From contig NW_020954719.1 of assembly GCF_900497805.2 (NCBI RefSeq), positions 5,701,699-5,765,698 on the forward strand: a DNA stretch of 64,000 bases, written 5' to 3'. The notes below the pieces were generated by a model. It had not been told where the DNA came from, did no database searches, and worked only from the letters and a program-made list of their open reading frames with translations. Every line of letters starts with the position of its first letter. Positions within the stretch are counted from its first letter, which is position 1. The DNA comes from Vombatus ursinus. Lineage: Eukaryota; Chordata; Mammalia; Diprotodontia; Vombatidae. The translations under genes and the position numbers were made by a program. Shown here piece after piece: positions 34,256-45,384 of the stretch.

Positions 34256-35187
34256 AGTTTTTTTAATTTGCGTTTCTCCAATCAATAGTGAGTTAGAGCA
34301 TTTTTCCATATGGTTATAGATAGCTTTGATTAGTTCATCTGAAAACTGATCATAACTTTTAAAAATTTATCAATTGGGGAATGGCTCTTATTTTTATAAA
34401 TTTAACTCAGTTCTCTATATGTTTGAGAAATGAAGCCTTTATCAGAGAAACTTACTTTAAAATATTTTTCACAGTTACTATTTTGCTAACTGTATTTTCT
34501 TCTATCCTATTCCCCCCCCATTCTATTCTCCCTCTCCTTTCACCCTGTCCCTCCTCAAAAGTGTTTCACTTCTGACTATCCCCTCTCTCTTCTCTTATCC
34601 CCTTCCCCTCCTATTTTCCTATTGGTTAAGATAGATTTATCTATACTCAATTGAGTGTGTATGTTATTCCCTCTTTGAGTCAGTTCTGATGAGAGTACGG
34701 TTTGCTCATTCCTCCTCACCTCCTCCCTCTTCCCTTCCACTGTAAAAGTTTTTCTTGACTATTTTATGTAAGATAATTTACCCCATTCTACCTCTCCCTT
34801 TCCCTTTCTCCCAGTACCTACCTCTCTCACCTCTTAATTTTATTTTTTAGATATAATCCCTTCATATTCAACTCACACCTGTACCCTCTGTTTATATATA
34901 CTCCTTCTAACTATGCTAATAATAAGAAAGTTCTTATGAGTTACAAGTATCATCTTCCCATGTAGGAATGTAAACAGTTTAACCTTATTGAATCTCTATT
35001 TCTTTCCTGTTTACCTTTTTATGCTTCTTTTGCATCTTGTATTTGAAAGTCAGATTTTCTATTCAGCTCTGGTCTTTTCATCAAGAATGCTTGAAAGCCC
35101 TGTATTTCATTGAATGCCCATTTTTTTTCCCCTGAAGGATTATACTCAGTTTTTCCGGAGAGGTGATTCTTGGTTGTAATCCTAGCT

Positions 35188-37753
35188 CAGGTGCAGGGAA
35201 CCTTTTCATGTTGGAAGGCCACATTCATGTTTATCTGTTATCAAATAAGGCCACATTCAAGAAACTTCAATTAGATATACTTAAAGATGTGCATTATTTT
35301 GTAAAAAATCTAACTACTATGTACTTAATAATTTCAAAAAATGAAAACTATTTAATTTTAAAGTTAACTAACCTTTTAATGAATTTGCTATGTCAGTTTT
35401 TTGTTGGAAAGCATTTGAATACTTGGTTGCAGCTTGGAAGTCCAAAGTTTCAGTTGCTCCCCTAGGTGGGTATTAGTCATTTATGACCTTAAGGACATTT
35501 TGATTTGGGTTAGGTAGGAGAATGTAGATTCGCAGCAATAAGTGATTGAAAAGCAAGAAAGCATTTTTCGGCCATTTTGCCAAAGGCATGGGAATTCTAC
35601 TGCATTTTTCCATATTTCAATTGGATCTTTCTTAGCATCAAATAATGACTTTAAAATGTCATCTACTGAGAGCTTAGCCAATTCCATCTATAGTTCTTTA
35701 GGTGATACCAACCAGGTGAGGCTGAAATGCTAATCTGAGTGATGTCATGATTCTCAAAGTCAGTGAACCTTTCATTGTATTCTCTAATTGAAAGTTCTGT
35801 AACAGCTGCATATTCTTCAAATGATTCACATATATCATCCTGCTCATCCTTTGCTAACTGTGGAAGATGTTCATCTGAAATTTCCTTTTGAAGAAGCATT
35901 TTGAAAAAAGATAGCTTTTTTTGAAATGCTTGGATTTTTTGCCACGTATCATGTTTAGACTTAGTTTTACCTTGCGAAGAAATATTCAAGTCATTTTAAT
36001 TTGACATAATATCACACAGAAATTCAGCATTTCTATGGAAATCTTCTTTCAACAATTCACAATACTGATTCCGTTCTTCATAAAATTTAACTATCTGTTC
36101 TTGCAGAGATAAAATTTTAGCTAACACCTGTCCCTGTGATAGCCAACACACTTTAGAATGATAATGCAAATCCACACTGAGTATGTCACATTCAACTTTA
36201 GTATGTTATGAAACTGACAATGCCATGTTACATTTGCACAAATATAGTTAACAATACTTATAACTTGTTGTAAAGTGTCATTTAAAATAGTAGCTTTGGC
36301 ACGGAGAGTTTGCTGATGCAAAATGCAATGAAAAGAAATGAGAGCATCTGGATCCATTAGTACTTTTTTTTTATCTGTGCAATAAATCCTTTATGTTTCA
36401 CTGTCTGTACATATACTCACTAAACTTACCAAATTCAGTCCAACTTCATGACATTTATCTTGAAAGTTGTTGAAGATATCTATTCCCTATGTTCTGTTCG
36501 CAAAAGTGCCCAAAGTGAGTAACTCTTCATAGGAAAGAAAATCTTCTGTTACGATCCGAATAAAGTATAAAACCTGTGCCAAGTCAATAGTATCAGTTGA
36601 TTCATCCAAAGCAATTGAATAATATATATTTTCCTTTTGAAGTATTGCATGAAGCTGTTCTGTTAAGTTGAAGGCTAATTCATGCTGCTGATCAGTTATG
36701 GTTCTCCTTGAAAGAAGCAGTTGTTAGTATTTTGAAACATTATCAGGGTATAAGCATCCTATAATTTTCCAGCTCCTTTTTTTTTTATGAGGCAATTGGG
36801 GTTAAGTGACTTGCCTAGGGTCACACAGCTAGTATCAAGTGTCTGAGGGCAGATTTGAACTCATGTCCTGCTGACTCTAGGGCTGGTGCTCTATCCACTA
36901 TGCCACCTAGCTGTCCCTTATGCTATAACTTTGACAATACATTCTTCATAATTTCTATATCACTGAATGGCTTTCCTTTTTCCCCCAAGTATATAAGCTA
37001 CTTTATAAGTTGCTTCAGCGGCATTATTTCCAGGTCTTATTGCTGCTTGAAAGAATTGTCTATGCTTTTGCTGTTCATCTTTTATTTCTGCAAATACAAC
37101 CTTTCATGCCTCTCCCTCTAATTTAAAATATTTGTGGTTCTTATGAGTATTATTATGATGATGAGCATTGAATTTCTTTAATGTTGATATTGCAGTATCA
37201 CAAAGCAAGCAAATCATCTTATCTTTAGCAGAAACAAGATAATATTGCAATTTCCAATCCTCATTTAAAAATCTGTTTTCTTTCTTCAGCATTCTCTTGG
37301 TCTTCTTTAACATGATGGGCTGTTAAGCAGACAGAATTAAAAAATACAGTCAAGCTGTATATACACAAATTCCACTTCAAACAGAAACATAGTGCACCAT
37401 TGTCAAAAGCTGATAACAGACTGATGTACTTGACTCCCATAAACTCTTGCCAACCAGCCTCATGTAGCAGTGGCACCAGTCAGGCAGAGGAAGTTAGAAG
37501 TAAATAATAAGCGTAGCAGCCATCAATTTAGCCCTTATGGTTTACTAATGTTCTAATTGTGCCAATCAATCTGGGAGGATTATTTCATTGAAATTTATTT
37601 TATTTTTTATAATTTTAAATATATTTATTTTAAAAATAAAATAAAAATATAAAAAATGAACAAAAATATATTAATAAAAATAAAAGGATGTGTTCTGTAA
37701 AATTTAGGTTCAGTCAAAAGGCTACACTTAAGGACCTAGGTTCCCTGCCCCTG
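35188..37753 (-). mobile_element. hAT (Charlie-like) DNA transposon with both ends and 8-bp duplication
   Basis: The ends are CAGGTGCAGGGAACCTTTTC (35188) and, in complement, CAGGGGCAGGGAACCTAGGT (37753). Both are flanked by a perfect TCCTAGCT (35180-35187, 37754-37761), the 8-bp duplication expected for hAT. Transposase remains lie on the minus strand in order. First is a BED-type zinc finger (CLLC then HHHNNTHKNH, 37110-37250). A central block follows (FHCILHQQTLRAK, 36270-36340), then a stretch at 35663-35989 and a C-terminal hAT dimerisation block (CESTFSYLTQIKMSLRS, 35481-35540). The frame is interrupted by stops and by a SINE at 36777-36917, so it is inactive. The ends recall the Charlie group, and the protein resembles the hAT-derived part of GTF2IRD2. 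Confidence 0.92.
36777..36917 (-). repeat. short-form SINE inside the hAT element
   Basis: Poly-T end, GAGGCAATTGGGGTTAAGTG, then GCCACCTAGCTGTCCC. I could not fix a target duplication. It is the innermost layer of the nest. Confidence 0.88.
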
Positions 37754-39458
37754 TCCTAGCTTCTTTGTCCTCCAGAATATTATATTTCAAGCCCTCCAGT
37801 CCTTTAATGTAGAAGCTGCTAAATCTTGTGTCATCCTAACTGTGGCTCCACGATGCTTGAATTGTTTCTCTCTGGTTGCTTGCAATATTTTCTCCTTGAC
37901 CTAGAAGTTCTGGAATTTGGCTATAATATTCCTGAGAGTTTTCATTTTGGGATCTCTTTTAGGAGGTGATTGGTGGATTCTTTCCATTTCTATTTTACCC
38001 TCTGGTTTTAAAATATCAGGGCAGTTTTCCTTGATAATTTCTTGAAAGATGATGTCTAGGCTCTTTTTTTGATCATGGCTTTCAGGTAGTCCAATAATTT
38101 TTAAATGATCTCTACTGGATCAATTTTCCAGGTCAGTTGTTTTTCCAATGAGATATTTCACATTGTCTTCTATTTTATCCCCATTTTTTTGGTTTTGTTT
38201 TATTGTTTCTGGATTTCTCATAAAGTCATTAGCTTCCATTTGCTCAATTCTAATTTTTAAGGAATTATTTTCTTCAGTGAGCTTTTGGACCTCCTTTTCT
38301 ATTTGGTCAATTCTACTTTTTAAGGAATTTTTTTCTTTTTTGTACCTCTTTTTCCATTTGGCCAGTTCTGCCCTTTAAGGCATTCTTCTCCTTATTAACT
38401 TATTGGACCTCTTTTACCATCTGGCCTAGTCTGTTTTTTAAGATGTTATTTTCTTCAGTATTTTTTTGTGTCTCCTTTACCAAGCTGTTGACTCATTTTT
38501 CATTATTTTCTTGCATCACTCTCATTTCTCTTTCCAATTTTTCCTCTACCTCTCTTACTTGATTTTCAAAATCCTTTTTGAGCTCTTCCATGGCCTGAGA
38601 CCAATTCATATTTTTTTGGAAACTTTGGATGAAAGAGCTTTGACTTTGCTATCATCTTCTTAATGTGTGTTTTGAGCTTCCTTGTCACCATAGTAACTTT
38701 CTATGGTCAGAATTTTTTTCTGTTGTTTGCTCATTTTCCCCAGCCTATTTCTTGACTTTTAACTGTTTGTTAAATTAAGTTAAGGTTCTGCTTTCAGGAT
38801 GGAGGGCACACTGTCCCAAGCTTCAGGGCTTTTGTGCAGCTGTTTTCAGAGATACTTCTAGGAACATATAAGTTTTCAGTTCTTCCAAAGTGGTATGATT
38901 TAAGGAGAGGTATGTTAACTACTCTCCTGGCCTGTGCTTTGGTCTATGAGTGACCACAAGCACTCTTTTCTGCCCTGAAACTGTGAGGAGGGTCCCCCTT
39001 CCACTGAGGCCACAAGCTCTGCTATACTAGTGCTCCTTCTTGCCCTGGGACTGCCACCCAGGACTGTGACTCAGATCCGAGTATGGGCAAAGCAACAGAG
39101 TCCTGCCTCAGTCTAGCAAAGAGGTCCCTATAATCTCCTTCTGACCAATTTGGACTGAGAGCTCTGGAAGCAGCTGCTGCCACTGCTGATTCAATGGCTC
39201 CCAGCTTGCTCCTGGTTTGCTGGAGTGGAGCTGTGCTGGTGCAGCCTGCTCTGCACTGTGCTTCACTTTCACCCAGTTACAACAGACCTTTCCTGCTGAC
39301 CTTCTAAGTTGTCTTTGGTTGGCAAATTATTTCACCCTGTCCTTTTATGGGTTATGCTGCTACAGCAATTGTTTTATGGCATTATTTAAAAGTGTTCAGA
39401 GAGGTTTTGGGGAGAGCTTAGGCAAGTGGCTGCCTCTTCTCCACCTCTTGCCTCTGTT

Positions 39459-39548
39459 CAGAATCAGCTAAATTTTGTAAAGGCTCTAGATATTCTTTGT
39501 TCCTTCTTAGGTGGCTGAGATAGGGAGTTCTTTGTACCTGGCCCCATA
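39459..39548. repeat. right arm of the inverted repeat, part 2
   Basis: It starts with the second copy of the 17-bp HAL1 target duplication. It continues (TTCTTTGTTCCTTCTTAGGT, GGCTGAGATAGGGAGTTCTT) as the complement of the left arm at 31148-31230. Confidence 0.8.
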
Positions 39549-40800
39549 AAATCCCTAAAAACCAAAGCTCTGTCTCTAGTTGTTAGACATTCAACTTTTT
39601 TCTCATGCTGGCAATTTAGCTTTTTTAGTATTGTCAATAATAACCAGAGAATGCTCATCTTTGCACGATCTTCATCCTTCAAAACAACTTCCTTTAGTAC
39701 CCATAGGCTGATCTCTTAAAATTTCTGTGATACAAGGAGCTTTCCAATGTGCCATGTTCCCATATAGAACCATCTGATTGCCCAGTCATCTGTTTTCCCC
39801 ATTTTGACGCTTCTTACACTTCAATCATGAGAACCATGAATTCATTTCCATCCAATCCTGCCAACTAATTCCAAATATTGTAGGCTAAGCATGATTCACT
39901 CCAGTTTGGTGGTCCAGCAATGAATATCCCTCCAACAATTTTGTCATCCTTTATTTTTTTAAAGAATGTTTCATTATTGTATTTTATGTAAGTCTTGAGT
40001 CAAGGACAGGGTAGAAATTTTATTATCGTTTCCATTCTGCCACTTTTTCCATTTTATAACATTCTTTATTCCAATCACATTTCAGGTTTTCACTGTTACA
40101 CCTGTGTTTTCTTCAATTTATTCCATATAAAATTTTTCTTTGTTATTATTGTGAACTTTAAAAATATCAATATGACATTTCCTTTAAAAAATATATAAAA
40201 AGAGGATTATATGTGACACCATGAATCTCTATTAAATGAATGGAAAAAGCACTTTTAAGTGTTTTCTATGTGTTTCTAAGTGTTTCCATGTTCTAAGTCT
40301 CTTCACAGTAAAGCACAGCTCAAAGCAAAATAGATGTAAAACGTGTCTATCCTTCTCTTTCTCCCTTTCCAACCAGAGAGGGCAGTAGAGGACAACAAAG
40401 GCACCCTTCAAAGGCCCTGTAGATGGCACTAGAGAGCAATAAACCCAGTTAGCTCTTCACAAAGGAACAGAATTCATCTCTTTTTTTTATGTCCAAAGCA
40501 TTTCTTGCCAGGTACAGCTTTTTAGCACTCTGTGTGCTATTCTTGTTGTATATTTAAAATATTTCCATTTTTGTTTTTTACAAGTGTCTTGAAGCCCTCC
40601 ACTAGAGATTTCAGGGAATTTCCCCTTGGGGTAAAATCTGAGATGAACTCTCTTCAGGTCCCTGTATGTCCTCTCAAAGCTAGAAGATCAAAGACTAAGA
40701 TCTCTCCTCAAGCTCTCACCAACTCCAGTCAAACACAAGTGATTCATTGAGGAATGAATTTCCACCAATGAGAGGAGTCTTATGCAAATAGACTTTGAGA
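39549..40800. other. unannotated intergenic stretch
   Basis: It is AT-rich and may contain further retroviral-relic or LINE debris, but nothing can be named. No gene is visible. Confidence 0.35.
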
Positions 40801-41443
40801 TGCAGGTTATACAAGCATTTATTTTCTTTTCCTCCTACTCTGTCCCCCACTGAACAATAACATTTTAAAGAGAAAAATAAGGCCCTCATAACAAATATGC
40901 ATCATGCAGCAAAACAAATTCCCACATTGTCTATATCCAAAAATGCATTTCATTTTGCCTTTTAAATTCATAGCTGCTCTCTCAGGAGATGGATAGCATG
41001 GTTTATCAAAGGACAAAGTCTCTGAAATCATTATTAGTCATTGCATTGATTAGAGTTCTAAAGTCTTGCAGAGTTTTTTTTTCTTTATAATGGTTGTTGT
41101 CATTGTATAAATTATTTAGTTCTGCTCATTTCACACTATATCAGTTCACAGAGATTTTCCTAGGTTCCTCTGAAATCATCTATTTTCATCATTTACAACA
41201 CAATAATATTTCATTATGGTCATATGCCATAATTAAACTAGCTAGCCATTCTTTAATAAGTGGGCACCCCCTTTGTTTCTAGGTTTTGGCTACTACTAAA
41301 AGAATTGCTATAAGTATCTTTGTCTATGTGTCCTTTGGAATATAGTTTAGGCCAAGAAAGAATATTGCTCGCTCAAAATGAATGCACGGTTTAGTAACTT
41401 TTTGAGCAGTGTTCCAAGTCGCTTTCCAGAATGGCTGGGCCAA

Positions 41444-41830
41444 CCAAAGGATTACTTCATAGAACTAGAAAAAACAATAACAAAATTCATCTGGAAGAAA
41501 AAAAAGGTTAAAAATATGAAGGAAATTAATGGGAAAAAAGTGGGAAGGCTAGCAATACCAGATCTCAAACTATATTATAAAGCCATAACCATCAAAACAA
41601 TTTGGTACCAGTTAAGAAATAGAGAAGTTGATTAGTGGAATAGATTAGGTAAACAATATTCAGAAGCAAACAAGCACAGTAACCTACTGTTTGGTAAACT
41701 CAAAGATCTCAGCTACTGGGGAAAGAACTCATTATTTGACAAAAATTTTGAAAAAAGTAGAAAACAGTGTGGCAGAAACTAGGTATAGACTAACATCTTA
41801 CACTGCATAACAAGAGATGACATCAGAATA
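41444..41830 (+). mobile_element. L1 ORF2 internal fragment
   Basis: The plus strand encodes FIELEKTITKFIWKKKK, GRLAIPDLKLYYKAI and TIWYQLRNREVD, the conserved region of L1 ORF2 downstream of the RT core. GCTGGGCCAA (41434-41443) and ACTGGACCAA (41831-41840) flank it like an imperfect 10-bp duplication. It has neither an L1 3' UTR nor an A tail, which is odd for a normal L1 insertion. Confidence 0.75.
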
Positions 41831-42053
41831 ACTGGACCAATTTATGGTATCACCAGGAGTACATTAGTGTACCTGTTTTCCCACAGCCTTCCAATATTTT
41901 CCATTTTCCTCTTTTGTCATCTTAGCCAATCCAATGAGTGTGAAGTGAAACTTCAGCATTGCTTAATACACATTTACTCATGAGTATTTTAGAGTATTTT
42001 TTTTCAAATTTTTGTTGATAGCTTAGATTTTTTCCTTTGAAAATTGCCTGTTT

Positions 42054-43227
42054 ACAAGTCACTCCCCAAAAGATAAATGGTTAAAGGATATGAACAGGCA
42101 ACTTTCAGATGAAGAAATCAAAGCTATCTATAGTCACATGAAAAATGCTTTAAATCACTATTGATTAGTGAAATGCAAATTAAAACAATACTGATGTCCC
42201 ACCTCACACCTATCAGATTGGCTAACATGACACAAAAGGAAAATGACAAATGTTGGAGAGGATGTGAGAAAATCGGGACATGAATTGGGACACTGTTAGT
42301 GAAGTTATGAACTGATCCAACCATTCTGGAGAGCAATTTCGAACTATGCCTAAAGGTCTATAAAACTGTGTATACCTTTGACCCAGCAATAGTATTTCAA
42401 AGAGATTTTTAAAAAGGAAAAGGACCTATATGTATAAAAATATTTATAGTAGCTCTTTTTGTAATGGCAAAGAATTGGAATCTGAGGGGATGCCCATTAA
42501 CTGGGGAATGGCTGAACAAGTTGTAGAATATGATTGTGATAGAATACTATTGTCCCATAAGAAATGATGAACAGGATGCTTTTAGAAAAACTTGGAAAGA
42601 CTTACGTAAACTGATGCAAAGTGAAGTGAGCAGAACTAGGAGGATGATAAACTGTGAAAGATTTAATGTTCTGTAAGGACTCATGATAAAAAATGCTATC
42701 CACCTCCAAAGAATTGATGGAGTCTGAATGCAGATCAAAGGATACCTTTTTTTTTTTGTCTAGGCAATGGGGTTAAGTGACTTACCCAAGATCACACAGC
42801 TAGTAAGTGTTATGTGTCTAAGGTCAGATTTGAACTCAGATCCTCCTGAATCCAGGGCCGGTGCTCTAACCACTGCACCACCTAGCTGCCCCATAAAGCA
42901 TACTTTTTTTTTACTTTATTTTTCTTGGGTTTTTTTTGGGGGGGGGGTCTGTGTTTTCTTTCACAACGTGACTAATATGGAAATATGTTTTACATGACTG
43001 CACATGTATAACCTATATCAAATTGCTTGCCTTCTCAATAACAGGAGTGGAAAATGGGGAAGGGAGAAAATTTGGAACTCAAAATTTTAAAAAACAAATG
43101 TTAAAAGTTATTTTTATATATAATTTTAAAAATAAAACATTATTTAAAAATAATAAAATGGAGTTCTGAGGGCAAATAGCCAACTATTGGAAAAGGCCAC
43201 CAGGTGGAAGATAAAAAAACAAAACAA
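42054..43227 (+). mobile_element. 5'-truncated L1/HAL1 3' region, sense
   Basis: It runs from CAAGTCACTCCCCAAAAGAT through AACATGACACAAAAGGAAAA, AATGGCAAAGAATTGGAATC and GAAGTGAGCAGAACTAGGAG to an A-rich end near 43155. About 55 bp of unrelated text and a second A-rich run (43212-43230) follow. Imperfect flanks AATTGCCTGTTT (42042-42053) and AACTGCCTATTC (43228-43239) bound it. A SINE sits at 42753-42893. Confidence 0.8.
42753..42893 (-). repeat. short-form SINE in the L1 piece
   Basis: Poly-T end, GGCAATGGGGTTAAGTGACT, ending CCACCTAGCTGCCCC. The flanks AAAGGATACCTTTT and AAAGCATACTTTT are a likely imperfect duplication. Confidence 0.88.
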
Positions 43228-43800
43228 AACTGCCTATTCATATACTTTGACCATTTGTCTGTTGAGGAATGGCTCCTAGTCACAAATTTGAATCAGTTCC
43301 TTATATACCTTGGATATGAAATATTCATCAGAGAAACTTGCTGTATGGTTTTCCCCCCAGCTACCTGTATCCTTTCTAACTCAATTAGTTTTGTTTGTGC
43401 AAAAACTTTAAACTATTTTATATAATTAACATTGTAAATTTTATCTTTTGTGTCCTTCTCTATCTATTGTTTAATCACAAACTCTTCCCCTCTCCATAAA
43501 TCTGAAAGAGAATTCCTTCCCTGCTCCTCTAATTTGCTTATGGTATTACTTTTTACATCTAAGTCATGTATCCATTTGGAGTTAATCTTGATATTCAGCA
43601 CGAGATGTTGGTCTGATTTCTCTCAAACTGCTTTCCAGTTTTCCTAGCAATTTTTGTCAAATAGTGATTCTTTTCCTCAGTAACTGAGAACTTTGGGTTT
43701 ATCCAACACAGTGACATCCAACATAGTTTGTCCAACATAGTGATATATTACTATGTTCAAGTTCTCTTTAGCTCTTGAGTTCCCACTGATGCATTTCTAC

Positions 43801-44480
43801 TTATGTAAACCAGCCACTGATTTACATATGATGACACTTTTAGATAACAAATATAACCATTTACTTGGCAATAAGGCAAATAATAAAAAAACACAAATAC
43901 TCATATTAGTCAAGCATATGAATTATAAAATATATCACAATTCATACATAAACCTGGGTAAGATTCTCTCACCAATACATTCAATATCTGGGGGGGGGAT
44001 GGGAATGAAGTGAACACACTTATAAGAAGCTGGAGGGGAGGTACAGCAGGGAGGAAAATCCATGAGTTTGGAGTAACACAACTCTGGACTTCAGGCTTTA
44101 ATGTCATTGGTACATTTAGGACCTGCTTTGCTTCTCTGGAAATTGCTTTTCTACAGATCTTCAGTGCCCTCTAATTCTCTTCTCTTTTGTATTGGAACTG
44201 ACATAGCGTTTATAAACTTTTAACTTATAATCACCTTTGAAAGAGCATTTAGAAAATGTTACCTCTTAATTTGGGTATCAGGTCCCTTTAAGTCAGAGAA
44301 CTGCAAAGCTTATCAGGCTGGCTTTCTCTGGGTTAGAAAAATCAGAACAGCCAGTCATTCACTCCATTCATCATCCAATCAGAATAGAGCTCATAGCAAA
44401 GAGCTCAGAGGAAACCAGCCCACACAGCTCTTAAAAAAACAAAGCAGCTACCACAGCTGTCCTTTCCCTTGATGCTTTTC
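43801..44480. other. unannotated intergenic stretch
   Basis: It holds a G run (43990-43998) but no gene or nameable repeat. A CCAATCAGAATAGAGC near 44376 is a lone CCAAT-like motif without other promoter signs. Confidence 0.35.
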
Positions 44481-44489
44481 CCCTTCCAA

Positions 44490-44515
44490 AAAAGAGAGAG
44501 AGAGAGAGAGAGAGA
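44490..44515. repeat. (GA)n microsatellite
   Basis: A pure GA run of about 26 bp, followed by an A-rich tail. Confidence 0.92.
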
Positions 44516-44959
44516 AAAAGAAAAAAATGGAGCAGGATGGGGGTTAGGGGAGGAATGCAAGTTATTTTTGAGAGGCTTTACCTCATTTAAACTCTTGGTG
44601 GCAGTGAAGGGCAATAGCTGGAATGGTAGTCCTTATTCAGATGATCAGGAACCAGCCGTCAATACCTTCTTGCCAGATGACTACTCCTTTTGCTGGTCTC
44701 TTCAAACAGCTCCAAAAAAGTGACTTTTCTGACCCTCTGGTGCCTCTTCAATCTTCGCTTACCTTCCCAACGGCCTCATATCTCCTATACCTCCTGGGAC
44801 CTTTCAGTGACTTAAATTAAAACCTCCTGGCACTCACCGACTCACCTTTCACTTGAAATGTAAACTCATCCAATATCTCCTTAGGGAATATATAATTCTT
44901 TTGAAATCATACATGTCTCCAAATATTTGTGATTTTTCATTTAAAAAAAATGTTTTCTT

Positions 44960-45103
44960 GGGGCAGCTAGGTGGCATAGTGGATAGAGCACCAGACTTGG
45001 AGTCAGGAAGATCTAAATTCAAATCGAGCCTCAGACACTTAGCAGGCATGGGACCTTGGGCAAGTCACTTAACCTTGATTGCCTCCCCCTCTAGAAAAAA
45101 AAA
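44960..45103 (+). repeat. short-form marsupial SINE
   Basis: GGGGCAGCTAGGTGGCATAG start, GCAAGTCACTTAACCTTGAT and an A-rich end. A short GTTTTC occurs on both sides, too short to prove the duplication. Confidence 0.88.
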
Positions 45104-45127
45104 AGTTTTCCCTTATTAACTCTCTCT

Positions 45128-45234
45128 ACATATATATGTATATGTGTGTGTATGTGTGTGTGTGTATAAACATATGTGTGTATGTGTGTATATATACATA
45201 TATACATACACACACACACACACACATATATATG
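45128..45234. repeat. compound TA/TG/CA microsatellite
   Basis: A TG-rich half (TATGTGTGTGTATGTGTGTG) is followed by a CA-rich half (CATACACACACACACACACA) with TATATA steps, so the two halves can pair. Confidence 0.9.
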
Positions 45235-45384
45235 GACCAAAATGCCCTGCAACTCTTACATTTTCAAACAGTCCTCTGCCTCATTTTGTGTCCTAGAGAC
45301 TGTTTCTTCACACTAACATTTTTCCAGTTTTTAATAAATAAAAATTGTTTTTATGCTACTTTAAGCTATTAAACTTTACATATA

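Larger units (their letters stand above)
32870..39458 (-). mobile_element. HAL1 (half-L1) element: ORF1 plus L1 3' UTR, no ORF2
   Basis: On the minus strand, right to left, there is a GC-richer 5' region (38.74-39.46 kb). Then comes ORF1 from an ATG near 38734 (MSKQQKK), with repeated coiled-coil units (KNSLKSRIDQIEKEVQKLTE near 38270-38330) and an RNA-binding part, ending near 35020. The L1 3' UTR follows down to 32870. ORF1 passes directly into 3' UTR; no endonuclease or RT sequence is found, which defines HAL1. CAGAATCAGCTAAATTT flanks it (32853-32869, 39459-39475). ORF1 is disrupted by stops and by the hAT element. Three SINEs also interrupt the 3' UTR or hAT. Confidence 0.85.
40806..43800 (-). 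mobile_element. antisense L1 3' region, interrupted by two sense L1 pieces
   Basis: Segments 40806-41443, 41841-42053 and 43228-43800 read as one continuous L1 3' region in antisense. Landmarks include AAATTCCCACATTGTCTATA, TCATTGCATTGATTAGAGTT, AGCCATTCTTTAATAAGTGG, TCTTAGCCAATCCAATGAGT, TTTGACCATTTGTCTGTTGA, CTGCTTTCCAGTTTTCCTAG. Two plus-strand L1 pieces interrupt it. It is non-coding and old. Confidence 0.8.

Noticed and set aside
35481-37313. Possible host gene of the ZBED / GTF2IRD2 type on the minus strand
   Set aside because: The sequence lies between transposon ends with a target duplication, contains stops and a SINE, and has no splice structure. It is a dead hAT transposase.
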